Of a stretch of DNA of 64,000 nucleotides, positions 11,340 to 25,400 are shown piece by piece; the stretch's first letter is position 1; the number at the start of each line of letters is the position of its first letter. The DNA is taken from positions 40,460,511 to 40,524,510 of the forward strand of contig NC_067285.1 of assembly GCF_020740795.1 (NCBI RefSeq). Reading direction: 5' to 3'. The translations under genes were made by a program, and so were the position numbers. The stretch comes from Apus apus. Lineage: Eukaryota; Chordata; Aves; Apodiformes; Apodidae. The notes beneath the pieces were generated by a model that worked only from the letters and a program-made list of their open reading frames with translations, searched no databases and had not been told where the DNA came from.

Positions 11340-13298
11340 TTAGGACACAGTCGGTGGTTTGTCATTTTTCCTAGAAAGAAAGAAAATGGAAAAGGAGACA
11401 GTTAGAACTTGTCCATGGAACAGGTATCATTCACTGGAACCCGTTGAAATCAACCACTGAGGGTTTGAGCTTCAGTGTCCAAGGCCCTTAAGAGCTGTTC
11501 CTGAAGCCAAGGGACACTGGAGCACCATGATCTCTTCACAGGTGCTCAATAACTGAGGGCTTCCTTAGCTTGATGTCCTACTTCACACCTCTTGGGCCTG
11601 ATATTTACACCCCTCTCCCTAAACACACACACACCCCCCATCTGGATGCCATTAGTTTTGAGAACCTGATTCTTGCTTTCTCCCATTGACAGCAAGAGAA
11701 AACCCGTCGGTTAATCCCTGGATTTTCTGAGCACTTGAGCTGCAGGTTTTCAAAATTCTTGTGCCCTCTGAGAGACGCGGCCGCCGTTCCCGTGGGGGGT
11801 GTGACACCCTGATCAATTGAACCTACTGCTGTCATTAAAGTTCAAGGCGATCACGGTGTTTGTCCCACTGAAGTGAGCACAAATGGTAGCAACTGCCTGA
11901 GGGTACAGAATCCAAGTAATTTTGGTAAGCCCTGCTCACTGAGGACAAAGGACTCACTTGTCCAGAATAGTTTTGATGACCAGCTTCACCCAGGGAGCCG
12001 TGGGCTCCAGGCACACCTCTCTGCCGTCTGTCAGGGTAGCTCTGCAACAGAGAGAAAAGGAAGGGAAAAGGTTTACTCAGGGAATTCCAAACCCTTTTCT
12101 CTCATAATACCATTCTAGGTGTACACTTAACACCTTCTCCTTTATTTTAAGCTGTATCAGTTGAGGCTGTAGCCTAACATAAGGTTGTGGGTTTTAAAAA
12201 ATGTTTTGTATCTTCTCACGTGTTCGTTTGAATGCATGAAACCCTTTGCAGGACCTGCACTCTTTGCAGGATTTCTGCTTTCTTTTTCTTCCAGCTTGCT
12301 TTTGATTTGTGATGGTGTTTAACCGAAGGGGGCTAAATCTTTACATCTTGATTCAGAAATTACGTTGCCCAGTCCATAGAAATTTTGTTCCAGTAGGAGT
12401 TCTGGAATTGTGAGCACATGCTATGGTTTGTATACTAATGGTAGCTTTGTGATCATAATGGGATCATAGTTTTTACCTAGCCATTAAGGTGGATGTATTG
12501 ATCACTTGCTCAGCATGACTCCATGCATTTAACTCTCTTCTCTTACACTGGTAGAATTCAGAGTTCTAGGAAGTTATTTGCTGTCTGATGACTGTGGATT
12601 TAGGTTGAAATATTGTACGTGTTGCTTGAAAAGCAGAAAATGGCAAGCACAACATGTGACTTAGAACATGTAGAATATTGTTTGTAAGAGCAACAAGCAA
12701 TGCAGTTCTGCATTCTGAGTAGCCGTGCCTGGTGGCTTGTCGCATCTTTTAAAGAACACTTAGGTCATCTTTACATTTCCTTCTTGTTAAGTAACCAGGA
12801 GGATTTTGCAAAAGCACTTACATGACTTCAGTGTTCTCGCAGTGAGGTCCACTCGGGAAGAGGTTCAAGTTACTAATGAACTTGGGATGGATGAACTTGG
12901 AGTGGGTGCCTATGCACAGGCACCGCAGCTCACCTGCTGAGCGGGGCAGGGCTTTGCCTGTAGAACGAGAAGGAGAAAGCAGAGGTGACTGTTTCACTGC
13001 TCCACAGGAAGCACAATATGTTCTTTTTGCTTATAGTATTGGAATAGTTACTTGCTGAACTTGTAAGACAGAGTAGTAAGTTACCCTTCAGCATTTTTCT
13101 AGTCTAGTGGGAGGTGTTCCTGCTCATAGCAGGGAGGTTGGAACCTGATCATCTTTAAGGTCCCTTCCAACCTTCACCATTCTATGATTTTCACTAGCAA
13201 CTAGTAAGGAGAGCTTTAGGAAGGATTTCTTTACCTTTTGTTCCAATAGCTGAGATCAGGAGAAGAATCAGGACAGCTGCCACAGCCTTGCCTGTCAT
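11340..13298 (-). CDS. CXCL8: CXCL8-like ELR+ CXC chemokine, four exons, complete
   Basis: This is a secreted chemokine that should attract heterophils/neutrophils through CXCR1/CXCR2-type receptors. Coding exons are 13235-13298, 12822-12957, 11958-12041 and 11340-11370, giving 104 aa. Exon 2 and 3 sizes (136 and 84 nt) match human CXCL8, and all junctions are GT-AG in consistent phase. Residues 1-21 form a hydrophobic signal peptide ([16 protein letters not shown]...). The mature part carries E-L-R directly before C-L-C, then [15 protein letters not shown], and [13 protein letters not shown], so all four cysteines and the helix Trp are present. Exon 4 adds only K-N-D-K-P-P-T-V-S and a stop. 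The leader recalls chicken K60 (CXCLi1/IL8L1) more than CXCLi2; that paralog assignment is from memory. It is intact, unlike the copy at 4930-7503. Confidence 0.93.
13098..13190 (+). mobile_element. CR1 LINE 3' tail
   Basis: A short CR1 3' end containing 'ggtcccttccaacc' and 'cattctatgat'. It lies in intron 1 of the CXCL8-like gene, opposite to the gene's direction and less than 50 bases from exon 1. Confidence 0.8.
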
Positions 13299-13374
13299 GA
13301 TGCAAGAGTGTGTCTTCCTTGTGTCGCCTGGGTCTGGTTCTGAGGTGAGATCCTGCAGCCCCGAGTGTGGCCAG

Positions 13375-13502
13375 TGGCTGTGCTGGGGAACCTGCCCTGC
13401 TTATATACTAGTGCCTTGGCCTCCCTCACCCACTCCAGCCTCATGGGTGGGTCATACCAATGGAAACTCCAAATCTGTCAGATGCTGCTGTGACATGAGT
13501 CA
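13375..13502 (-). promoter_or_regulatory. CXCL8-like core promoter: TATA, kappaB-like and AP-1 sites
   Basis: Read toward the gene, TGAGTCA (perfect AP-1 core, 13496-13502) comes first. Next is a kappaB-like site at 13462-13470 (plus-strand GGAAACTCC), then TATATAAG at 13400-13407, about 100 bases before the ATG. The order AP-1, NF-kappaB, TATA is that of the mammalian CXCL8 promoter, which responds to IL-1, TNF and bacterial products. A CCAAT pentamer lies at 13457-13461. Transcription should start near 13375, giving a 5'UTR of about 75 nt. Confidence 0.75.
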
Positions 13503-13509
13503 CAGGTGA

Positions 13510-15340
13510 GTGGGGAAGCCCCTTTCCCTAGATAATCATGAAATTGCTTTTCATTAACACAACCCACTTTGTTAGTGAAAGGAATATGAAAACGTAGACT
13601 ATGTACAAAATTGCTCTGTACTTAACTGTGTGGGATCTATAGGGGTTTTGTAACATTCTATGTCTTGTCATTATTCTCATCTGTACTTTGGTACTTTTGC
13701 TGTCATTATTATGCCACTCTTTGAATATTTCCATTTCTGGTGGAAGACATTCCATCTGCAACTTTCCATCTGTGTGTTTGGGCTTTGACCCTTATCCATT
13801 TTAAGACATGATAGAAGTAGGACTCAACACGCTGTAGAAATGATAGATACTAGAATGGATTTTGATGAGCTCTCCTTGACCTTACATGGAATTACATGTT
13901 AACAAGTCTTTCTTTATATGCTGATATAACTTCTGCAGAATTACTTACAGTACTTGGTGATACATTAAAACCTGGCATCACTGAAATAAGCAACAGGACC
14001 CAGGCTGACTTTTTAGTATCCTTGAGAATGTATGGAATATATTTTTGTGGTATCATGAATTGCTGAATTTCTTTGCCTGATCAGGTGGAATTTTTTTTGA
14101 GGATGACTGTTGCTCCTGAAGCCAAACCTTGTTAACTGTTTGCTGCTTTGAATTTGGGCAGAGGAAAATTCTAAAAGCTGCTGCAGGATTCTGCTTCTGA
14201 AATAAATTGAGGCACTTTTGCAAACATGATTTTTTTCCCTGTAAAGAGAAAATGTATTCTGATCCTTATAAAATTAAAGGAAAAGGGAAGATGGGATCAT
14301 GAAGGAGGATTATTCAGATGAAGTTAGAGATGTACAACCCTTTTAATTAACAATAAAATTAACAATTTTTATAAATACTAAAAATACAAGTGGGCTTTCT
14401 TGAGTTAAACATTAAAGAATCCCATTATTGTTCTTCTGCCAGGTAATGGAAACAGGGAAAGAGACAATACATAGGACCCGATATGAATGAATACAGGTTA
14501 TTGTTCTCATCAGGAAGGACACAGAGGTGAATGTATGCTGAAATTCACTAAATATTACCATTTATATCAGTATCTGTAGTGTTAGGCAATTAAGTTTACA
14601 TTCTTAGAAGACGTGTTCTGAATAGTAGCCTAGTGAGATGTGTAGATATGGAATTAAACACCTGCTTTTCCTGTAAATGTTCAGCTTGCAGTGACCATAG
14701 CTGGATTAGATAAGGTGAGCACATAAGCACTTAATTACAGCCCTTCTGTGTCAAACCAGAGCTCTGCCTAGTGAGTATATTCTCTTCAGCCATGGCCATC
14801 AGCAGGTATCTGGGAATGCATAAGAAAAGATCAAGTGTGTTTGAGACTTCATTAACTCAATGATAGCTTCTGTACTGGCTGTACAATGAAGGTGTTACTC
14901 TTAGTCTTCTTTGCATAAAACCCACTGCAGGTTGTGTTTTAAGGAAGCATGATTTCTGCTGTCTTGATCCAGACAGATAAGATGTTTGTGGCTCTTGCAT
15001 GTGCCTACTCAAACATAAAGAAAGGGCTCAGGTGTCTTACATCGATCACATGGGGCAACGATTACACTAAGTCAAATCTTGACGTGCAGCAAGGGGGAAC
15101 AACTCAGTGGGGTTGTCTGAGCCTGTCTGGCTTGTGATTTAAGAGGCAGTGAGCTGAAGACACTGCCTGCAAAAAACCCGCAGCCAGCAAAGATAAAATT
15201 CCTTTTGTGGTTATAGAGAGAAGTCAGAAAAGATGAACCATAAATAAATGATCACATGTGGTTTTTTGTAAGCTATTCTGAGTTGGGACTGAGAGAGGAG
15301 CCGCTGTTTCAATTTATCTGCTAGGATTTCGTTTTGGAAA
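13510..15340. other. Intergenic, no gene seen
   Basis: AT-rich sequence upstream of the CXCL8-like promoter without recognisable repeats or exons. Distal inducible elements could lie here, but none can be identified by eye. Confidence 0.5.
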
Positions 15341-15342
15341 AA

Positions 15343-15912
15343 TAGAATCATAGAATCATACAATGGTGAAAGCTGGAAGGAACCTTCAGGATCATCAGGT
15401 TTTGAAGTCCCTGCTAAGAGCAGGGACACCTCCCACCAGACCAGGCTGCACAAGCCTCATCCAACCTGGCCTTAAACATATCCAGGGAGGGGGCAGCCAC
15501 AACCTCCCTGCGCAACCTATTCCATTACCTAATGGTGAAGAATTTCTTCCTGATGTCTAACCTAAATCTCCCCTCTTTTCAGTTTAAAACCATTACCTCT
15601 TGTCCTTTCACTGCCCTCTCTGGTGAAAAGCCCCTCCCCAGCTTTCCTGGAGCCCCTTCAGGTACTAGAAGGTGCTCTGAGGGCTCCCTGGAGCCTTCTC
15701 TTCTCCAGAACAGTTGGGGCTGAGTAGCCCCAACTCTCTCAGCCTGTCTCCAGAGCAGAGGTGCTCCAGCCCTTTGATCATCTTTGTGGCCCTTCGATCA
15801 TCTTTGTGGCCCTTCTCTGCACCCTCTCCAACAGCTGCATATCTTTCCTGTGCTGAGGGCTCCAGAGATGGACACAGGTGCAGCCTCACCAGAACAGAGT
15901 AAGAGGGGCAGA
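15343..15912 (-). mobile_element. CR1 LINE, 3' fragment
   Basis: A reverse-oriented CR1 beginning with 'atagaatcatagaatcatac', 5'-truncated. It contains an internal direct duplication of about 20 bases ('gatcatctttgtggccctt') at 15772-15815, probably from slippage. Confidence 0.85.
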
Positions 15913-15914
15913 AC

Positions 15915-18900
15915 CATGAGGCAAGTGAATTAAAAGCTGCTGAATTTCTAATGCATAGAGTCTCTGGCTGAAGAAAATATTTCTTAAGCCTTAAATATGA
16001 GTATCAGAAACAATATCTGGTAGCCTCCGGATGAATGAACACTTTCTTTGTTATAAGGGTCATAAATGTAGTTATTGGAAGGCTTCAATTTTCTTGTTAT
16101 CAGGCTGCCTTAACACCTATCAAATGATAAGATTTCTGAGAAATGATGGGCTTATCAGCAGTATGTGGCACACAAGAATGCAGACTATCCTGCCTCCAGC
16201 TTTTGACCTTGATGTGTGGTAAAGAAGTCACATCAGTTACGCTACGGCATAGCCAAGGGCAAGAGAGAGCTTGAGGTACCTGAGTGAAGAAAATGGAGTT
16301 TCTCAGATAATTTCCTGTGTGCTCTTCTCCAGCTTTCCCTGATTTGTGATTTGGCCTGGCACTTTACACATCCTTATGCTCCAATGAGCAGTGGGGGATT
16401 TCTGTCCCCTTAGGATCCCCTTGCACTGCTTTGTCCTCATCTCCCTCAGCGACTGGTCATGGGGATCTTTAGAAATACTGCCTCATGCCTGGAATTTTAC
16501 ATTCAAACATGTAAAAGATGATTTAGAGATAGCTGAGAGCTGAGTCAGTGAATGTGACAACCCTCATTGGGATTTTTTTTAATAGTCGGGTCAGCAGGAA
16601 AGGGTAGTCCTGCTTGATCTTTAGATTTCCTACAGGCAAATTCTTCCTCTTGTTCTCTTCCTCTTCTGTGACTGTGCATGCAAAACACAGGCAGGTTACA
16701 GGTCTGCAAAGGAAAAGTGTCTCAGCTTCTTTGGGTCTTTGTCTGGCAGCCTGGGTCTTTTAATGTCATCTGTATTTTGGAGGTGAGACTGTTGCTGCTG
16801 TGAACCTTACCCAAGGCACCTTGACTGACTTGAGACAGCCAAATAGAGAACTGACTCACAGTTAAAAATAGCACAGATATATGCCTTTTCCCTCTAACTA
16901 TTTCTTAATTAGATAGCAGCAAAACAAGATTTTGCAGTTGCCAGCTGTCACACTGAATTACTCTTATATGAAAGACATGGAATAAACAGCAAAAGCTGTA
17001 AACAGCAGAGGAACCACCAGTCACATGTTTAGTACCTATCTGCCTGATCAGCTTCAGCCGTGTCTGGGTCAGCTCAAAAACATTTGTTCCCTTTTGTTTA
17101 GTTAATATGCACTTCTGAAAGCCTAACTCATTTTGTTGAGGTCTCCTTCCCAGGAAAGGCTCCCAGAAATTCAAGTGGCTGACTCTGACCCTCTTCCTGA
17201 AGCTGTTTATGCTTTCTATTTGCCACCATTAACAAGGACAGAAACGGCATTCATTTTTTTCTAGAAGTGCTGCACATGGAGTGAAGTGTATTTTCTGAAT
17301 CAGTCCTCTACTGGGCAGATGTTACAAAGGTCACTGGGCAAGTGCTTTCACAAAGGAGTATAGTCATAACATTGCACAAAGTCTTCTGAGAACAAAGACT
17401 CAACCAGTACCACAGTGCTACTTCCTGACAGTGCAGGAGATGATGATCCCTATTCCTGTTTTTTCCGTGCAGCCCATGATTCTTGCTGCAGAGAAGTACA
17501 GTTGCAACACCTGTGCTAGTGAATATTTTTTTCCACCTGCACTGCTGATGAAATCTCCAGTTTAGAGGCAGGAGAAGCACCTTCCAGTTCTGTCTCAAAA
17601 GGAACTAGCATGTGGATCTCCCTGCAGCACAAGCAAGTGCTCCAGCAATAAACAATTTTAAAACATACCATTATCACATCTTTCTCTTCTGATTTTTCTG
17701 TTAGCTGGCTTAATTGTCCTTTCTTCATCCTGCTAGCTGTTCTGGATCCTAATGCTATGCATGTCATACTCTACCCTTGCAGCTGGACTTCTAAAATTTG
17801 TTAATGGCAATGTCAAGCATTGCTTCAGCAAAGTCCCTGAGCCTCAAGCACAGCATTTACAGTTGACTGAGGATTTTATTCACACTTTTCAGCAGTTTGA
17901 AAGAATGCAAAATTGCAGTCCTTCCTTTCTGTGCCCTTTGGCCCATTCACAATGCAATCAAAAGCCATTTACTGATTGGGGTTGATGGAAAATATCCTTT
18001 GTATATTCTTGGGGTTTCCCTGTTTATGTAGTAAGTGCATAGGAAGTGAAGTCACCTCCAGAAAGGGAAGTAGTATAGGGAAAAAAATTAAAAAAGGAGA
18101 AAAAAAAAATAAAATGGACAGGATGCTGCCTGAAGTGTGATCTGGATGTTCATGCTACTCAACATGCAGCAACTTAAAAAAAAAAAAAAGTAAAGTGACC
18201 ACTGCGGTTTGTTTGCAATATTTGCCATTTTCAGGGGAAAAAAAAATTGTAGTAGGATTATTCAGGGACTTTCCAGTATTTCAGCTGCTATCACCATCTG
18301 TTGTCTTTCATATTAAATAAGTACCTTTTTTCATTAATCATCGTTAACTGAAAACAGATTACAATACATGAACCAAAGGGTTACTCAAGCAAATATTTGA
18401 TTTAACATGACAAGGCTAAGACTTCCAGGACTGAGCAGAAACAGAAGTTGGGAATAACGAAAGGACTGGAAAAGGTGCTTATGAGAAGCACTTGCTCAGA
18501 CTCCTTCCCTTACTCCTTGGCCTCCCATTTGCATGTTTTTACCCTCTTAGCTGTGCCAAAACTAGAGGTTTGTTTCCCAGGTAGCCTTTATCTACTTGAG
18601 GGAGCAGGATAAAATAATAACAGTTTTTCCCAAACTCTTGTACTTTCAAGCCTATTGCAATGTCAAGTGAAATAAACAGCTCAGTGTTACGTGGGTATTG
18701 CAATTATAATCATCTGCCTACGGGTGTAAATCAGGAATAAATGAAAATCAATGGAGTCACTCTCCAGGACTGGATATAAATCTGAAGAGAACAAGGTTGG
18801 GAACTCAAAGGCAGTGAGATGGTGTGAAGCACAAGAGCTACTAGGAGGCAGAAAGAGGGTGCATGGGCCTAAAATTCCTGTGTGTAAATCACTGAGGCAT

Positions 18901-21900
18901 TTTTTATTTCCGAAGTTTCAGCTGCATGGAGGAAAAAAATTAGTTTGAAGTGAAGACAGGGGGCTTCTGTGTATGCTGCCTGCCTGCACCTGAGGGATCA
19001 GAGGGTGAAGACAGAAGAACCTGGAGAGGAAGGGAACTGCAGTCTGCGTTTTTTCCATGAGGGTCCATTCCCATTGTGTGGGCAGTTAGCATTGTGTTTT
19101 GTTTCTCTGCGTGATTTGGTATGAGGAGAATGTTGATAATATACTGATAATATAGTGGGAGGGAGCGTGGCCAGCGCGACGGATCCACCTTGGCCAGTGG
19201 GATATTCCATGTCATGCAGCATTATGCTCAGTCTATGGGTGAGAGTTGACTGGGAGTTCCTCTCTCTCTCTTCGTGGATTGTGGTTTTGGGATTTTCTTT
19301 CCTGTAGGTTTGCTGGGCAGGGCATCAGTCAGCAGGTGGGGAGCAACTCAACGGCTGTGTTGAGTCAGACTGTTAGTGGTTGATGCCAAACCCAAATGTC
19401 TTTAGTGTAGATCAAGGATATAAACCTATGGCAAGGAGTTTGATTTTCCCCAGCACTTTTTTCCTGCAGGTCTGTCAACACCTGTTTGTTAAGTCCAACC
19501 TGTCGAGCTATCCAGTCCCAGTACAGTTAGACAGGAAACCATCCCTTATGAGTAGAAGTCATGCACTGAGGTAGTCACTGAGCCAAACGTTTAACCACCC
19601 TCAAAAACCAATATAACTTCCCAGTTCTTCTGAAGTGTAATAACCACTGGAGAGCTCGGGAACTGTTGAGAGTCATTATTAGCTCTGATTCCAGCATATC
19701 ATTTCTGAAGTGGCATGCATGACTGCACACTGGCTGGCAGTCTTTCCTAAGGTCCATCCTGTCAATCACACATATTCTTCAGAAAATATTTCCATTGCTT
19801 CTGCAAAATCTCCATTATTTCTGCAGTTTTGGAGGACAAAAACTCCTTGGGTAGTAAGATGTCTTCCAGAAGAGTTTCTCATAGGCTGTCGGAGAGTAAA
19901 TGAGAAATACAAGAGACCTGGGACCCCTTCTTCTTGGTTAGACTTTATGTTTGAATCTACTTTTTTGCTTTTATGAAGTTTAAAGGTTCTCTCCTGACAA
20001 GACTGCCCTCATGTATTCTAGTTTTGCCTTTCTATTTGAGGCATTTGGCCAAGTTCTGTTCTACCAAATCCACTAAGGATTTGCCAGTCTTGATGAACTT
20101 GAGATACTTTGAGACAATTTTTTTCTCCTTCATGCTTAGTGTATACTTCCCGGGAATCTTAGAAATGGTCCAAAAGCAACTCTGACTTCCCCTCTACCCA
20201 GGAGGTCTGATGGAGCAAACCTTAGAAGCTACTAATTCTTCAGAGCTGGTAGGAAAGAAATGGAGCAACACTGTAAGCTCACCTTCACTGTCTGATGTGT
20301 AACACAGCCCTGAGAGCAAGAACTTCTCCAGTTCACCTTTTTCTGGTACTAGCATCAAAGCTATTCACCAAAACTGGAAATGTTTTGCCTTTCTCTGAAG
20401 CTGACATGTACAAAACCCCTCTTACTTTAAAGTTTGCTGTCTGCCATCTCAAAAGAGTAACCCTTGCACTCTCTGTAGGCTTCATTTTTATTATTATTTT
20501 TTAAAAGACCCCACTTTCTCCTATCCCCCAAAGCTTTCTTTCAGGTTTCTTTGGATTCACATGATTCCCATGCCTGACGTTGGAGATTTTCCACTCCCTA
20601 TTTCAGACAGCCTCCTCAACAAATCTTTGCATCAACACTCTGGCCTGGAAATGCAGATGTCCACTGCAGGTATCATCCAGCCAGAAATCATTCCCCCTTC
20701 CTGTGCCAGGTTGAGAATCACTGTTTCACAGAAAGACATGAGAGAATAAGTTGGAAGAGCCCTTTGGAGAACACCCAGCCCGTGCTCATACAGACACTTA
20801 TGTGTGCACACACACACATTCTACTTGTTCAAAGGAGGGTCAGCATGTTGCTCAAAGCATTCAACTGTCCACCCTGAGTAAGTCTGTACTTATGTACAAT
20901 TGTGTTAACTGGGAACCATCTTTGGTGCAAGCTTTAAGTTGCATGTGTGGAACTGCAAAGGTCCTGTAACCTCTCCACATCTCTCAGCTCTGTTTCTGGA
21001 TTTTTTAAGGCTTTTCTCTGTGAAATCAAGGTCACTTTGGAAAGTATTGCAGATAATAAATTGTCTACTTTTGTGTGCCAGGAGCGGTGCCAGGGGCTCA
21101 GGTGTTTTGCATCATTCTGTACCACTGGTGGGTAATTGTAGAACACCGCAATTATTAGTTCACGAGGCTTTGGCTTGCTCTTTAGTGAGGGAGATACAAT
21201 TTTTCATCAGAAAATGGTTACTAAACTAGACTCTGAAAACTGCTTCCTTCCAGCTGATGTTGCAAAATGAGCAGGATGTGCACTTGAACGTCACTGTTCA
21301 CCTCTCACATGAATTCTGAAGTACACTATAGAAATTTGGAAGGGGAATAGCTACAAGTTGCACTTGAACTTGTCTTTTTTATTGTAATCTTCAAGTAATG
21401 AGGCTCGAGTTTCAAGGTATAGAATTGGACAGGAAGGGGAAAAATGAGATCTGGAGTATATTTGTGCAGCCTCATTGAAAGTTTTAGTCTTTCATGCCCA
21501 TTTTCAGGATAGGGCCTTTGAAGCATTATCTCTTGAAATACATACCCAGAACTAAAGGGTGATGTGGCCTTCGTTGCTCTGGCATCACCACTCCTGCATG
21601 ACCAAGCTTTCTATCACAGCAGCACTTTTCATCATGTTCTTTTATAGTTGGTGCTTTGTGATACTTGTTTAAGAAGTCACCAATTCAGAGTTGTGTGTCA
21701 TGTCTTGAACTCACCATAGTGCATTCTGAAAGGCATGCTTGTAATTCTGTATAAGCCAGTGCATGTCCTACTCTTTTCACAACCCAGGCTGAAAGGAAAT
21801 GCCAAACATCTTGGTAATCACTTACCAAAAGGCATTCCAGATGAAAAGCATACGTCTGTAGAAGAAGTCATAGGAGTAAAGAAGTCTGGCTTTCGTACAC

Positions 21901-22040
21901 AGTTTTTAAGTACTTATGTGATGTGTTGACAATAAGAAGCATAAAACAAGAGGCACAAGTTCAGACAATGCTTCCTTTCTGAAGACAGTAAAAATTACCT
22001 TGTGGTGTTTGCACAGAACATCAAGGCAAGTTGTGTTGCA
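15915..22040. other. Intergenic, no gene seen
   Basis: No exon or repeat family is recognised. Several A-rich runs lie at 18080-18250 and a short CA repeat at about 20808-20819. Open frames are short and lack family features. Confidence 0.5.
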
Positions 22041-22044
22041 CCAC

Positions 22045-22442
22045 GGAGGGCTGGAGCACCTCTCTTATGAGGACAGGCTGAGGGAGTTGGGTTTGTTCAG
22101 CCTGAAGAAGAGAAGGTTGAGGGGAGACCTTATTAATGCCTGTAAATATCTAAAGGGTGGGGGCACGGAGGATGGAGCCAGCCTCTGCTGAGTAGTTCCC
22201 AGTGACAGGATGAGGGGAAATAGGTACAAGCTGGAACATGGGAAGTTCCACTTAAATATGAGGTAAAATTTCTTTACTATGAGGGTGACAGAGCCCTGGG
22301 ACAGGCTGCCCAGGGAGGTTGTGGAGACCCCTTCTCTGGAGACCTTCAAGACCCACCTGGATGCAGTCCTGTGGAATGTGGGGAGTTGGACTAGATGATC
22401 TCTAGATGTCCCTTCCAACTCTGACAATTCTGGGGTTCCATG
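22045..22442 (+). mobile_element. CR1 LINE, 3' fragment
   Basis: A plus-strand CR1 starting at the 'ggctggagcacctctcttatgag'-like position and running through 'acagagccctgggacaggct' to a degraded tail 'gacaattctggggttccatg'. The tail is diverged, suggesting an older copy. Confidence 0.85.
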
Positions 22443-22444
22443 AG

Positions 22445-25400
22445 ATTTCTGAGATGCCTGTTATTACAGACATGGGTATTTTTCATTCCAGTGCTGGTCA
22501 TTTTAGGGTGATTCTTCCTTATTTGTCTAAGGGGGATCCCATTTTACACTCTGGCTCTATGATAGTGGTAACAAAAAAAAATGAGGAGACAGTGCCAAAG
22601 CTGCACTGCAGAGGTGGGCACGAGATGCCAGGGCTGAGGAAGGCAGAGGAACTTCTTCCACTGCCATCCCCAAAGCCATATGTCTTAAACTACATCCTTA
22701 GCTGTAACAACATAGCCTAGAAATTAATTTACTGTAATCCATTGTATGAAGCATCAGACAAGGCAGACAATAGCTGAAGGATTAGTGACAATTGCTCTAA
22801 AGCCTTAGAGAACTAGGGTGCCATTGAATTCGGTTGTACAGCATGAGGGGATTACAGGACATGATACCATTTTTATCACAGAGCTGACTTCATGAAGCCT
22901 TACTAACATACAGGTCACTTCATTTCATGGCAAGCTCCGTCGTGTTGGCTCTTGCTGCTAACAGGAATGGGTGTGAATTAAGGAAGTGTTGGATGTCTCT
23001 AATAATAAGCTGAATCTCTTCACCTCAAAAGAAGCCAGTGACAGTATCAGGTATCAGTGCTGCTCAGGAAGCAGCCAGACCATACTGGTATTATTTCCAG
23101 TTTACATCTACTCTCAAGCTACAGCATCACAGCTAGAGCTTTGTGTTGCATGTGACTGCTATGGTATAAAGGGAGAACAAGCAGGCTGGAGGCACAAGGG
23201 CAGTTTTTGCCTAAGCTGAGCTGCTCACAGACATGCCCCATGTCTTTCAGACAGTGAATGTGTCTCCCTGTGCTGTTGATCTGCAGAAGGAGATCTCGGT
23301 ACATTGTCTCTTGGCTGCTTTTCAGAGCCCCATCCTCAAACCCGTGTACCAGCAATCCCTTGTTTCAAAATGAATCATTCACCATGGGAGTATCCAAAGG
23401 CCATTTTAATGTCATTCTTTTGCTTGGAAGCAGGAGCTTGGTAATGAGTTCCAGCCAGACAGTAAAATCAGACCCGCATCGTGTTGCAATTCCTTTGTGT
23501 TGCACAGTGTCATCCTGGGAGTCCTGTGTAAGAAGTCACTTCTGCACTCATGGCACACAAGGAAGGACACTGTCATTTTGAAAGAGCAGTGGTGTTCCCT
23601 CTTTCAGGACCACCAGTCAGCTTCCTGCCACAAGCAGCATTTTAACATTTCTGCTCAGTGAGAGTGCTTCCGCTCCGAGCAGGTAGCATTTCACCACCCT
23701 TCAGATTAAGCTCCTGGCACAGCTCATCAGTGCGTTCCGAATAATCTTTCATGCATGTGAGATAATCAGTAAGCAGATGCATCAGATCATCTCTTTCAGC
23801 ATAAACCCATCAGACAGGATACTCTTTTGAAAGTCAGGAATGGCAGAGCACATAGACAGGGATTCTAGCAGAGCTCTTCCAGTGGTACCAGATGGCATCT
23901 TGCAGCCTTTGGTGAAGGGCTTTCAGTAGGCTGAAAGGCTCCAGCACCAGCAAGCATCCCCTCTTCCTGTTTTTGAAGGCTATCTAGAATAATGGGCTAC
24001 TTATCCAAGGCTGAGCTTTTGCACTCTAGCTCAGCAAACATGAATACCAGTAGAGCTGACTCAGCCCTGAGATGCTCTGCACACTGCCCTGTTGCTGAGC
24101 CCCAGCTCTTTGAAATGGGACAGAGCCTTTCCACACCCTTCAGCACTCTTGCACAACCAGCAGCTACTTGCTTTTGTCCCAAGCAGTGAAGAGCAGGCCT
24201 GATTCACAAAGCTGGGGTCAGAATCTTGATCCAAAGTTCCCGTTCTTGCATGGGTATTTGAATACAGAAAAGCTCTCCCCAAGGATATGAGATTACTTTG
24301 TGTTTTCTTCTCACAGATGTGTGTATTTTCCAGCTAATGTTACCTGGTATGGGATGTGATGTTAATGTTCTGCAGGCAACTTAACAAGGGCCTTCAACAT
24401 TTAAGGTTGTATTCTTGGGTCTGCATGTGGGTAGTTAAATGAGCAGCCTGATTTTCACATTTGCAACTGCTTTGAAATTGCTGGGTGTCTGTGAGGGCAA
24501 TAATCAAGACAATTTGAGTATCTTACTTTATTAGCACCCCTGTGAAAGCATGGACCTGTTAGGAATTTTCAGCATAAGGGAAGCCCCTGGTAAAAGAAAA
24601 ATACAAGGAAAACCCAGGGCAAAATCAGCAGGTGAATTAGATTTATTGCATGTACATGATACGAAAAATTGAAAAAAGACTCACAGAAAAGGCAACCACA
24701 ATAACCTGGAATTCAGGAGAGTTCAGTCCAGCTCTTGGCTTTGGTGCAGTGTGTTTGTGACTCTGGGATAGCTGACTAGGCCAGGGTCTGCAAAGATCTC
24801 ATCCAAGATGAGACTGTCCCCCTCGAAGGTCATTCCAGAGCCAACTAATTTCCTCTGAAGATTTGAGGTTTATATCTTTGTGCATGATTTTACCTCTATG
24901 AAGTTACACCGCTGCAATGATTGAAGCTGTCTGTCTCCCAGGAGACGTGTTACTGGGACTCTTAGCTAGAGGTTCAGAAAAAGAAATCCTGAGAAGTGTA
25001 CAGCATGGAGGAAAGGCAGCTTTAAGGCTGATTGAGTGATCAACTGAGTGATTAATATTTTTATTTTGATAAGAATATATACACTTTAAAAAGCAGGAGC
25101 AGACGATTGCCATGGGTTACATAATTAAATGAAGTATCAGCACAGTTCTTCAACACAAGTACAGACCTCAGACAGTGTAAGAGAAACTGGGTATTCTTTT
25201 TGCAGAAGTAGGATTTGTGAGCTACCAAGTGTACTTCAAAGGGCTCATTGAGAAAACCTCTGAAAGAAACATCACCTTCATTCTGTGTATTTCGGGTGAA
25301 AATTGGCAAATCATGGGTATGAGTTTATCTTAAATACTTAAGGCACTTCAACCTTTTAAAATGGAAACGGACTCTGTAATTCAGAAAAACAAAGGCATGT

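Noticed and set aside
12876-13058. Plus-strand frame over chemokine exon 2
   Set aside because: Shadow of the minus-strand exon, which has correct splice sites, phase and CXC motifs.
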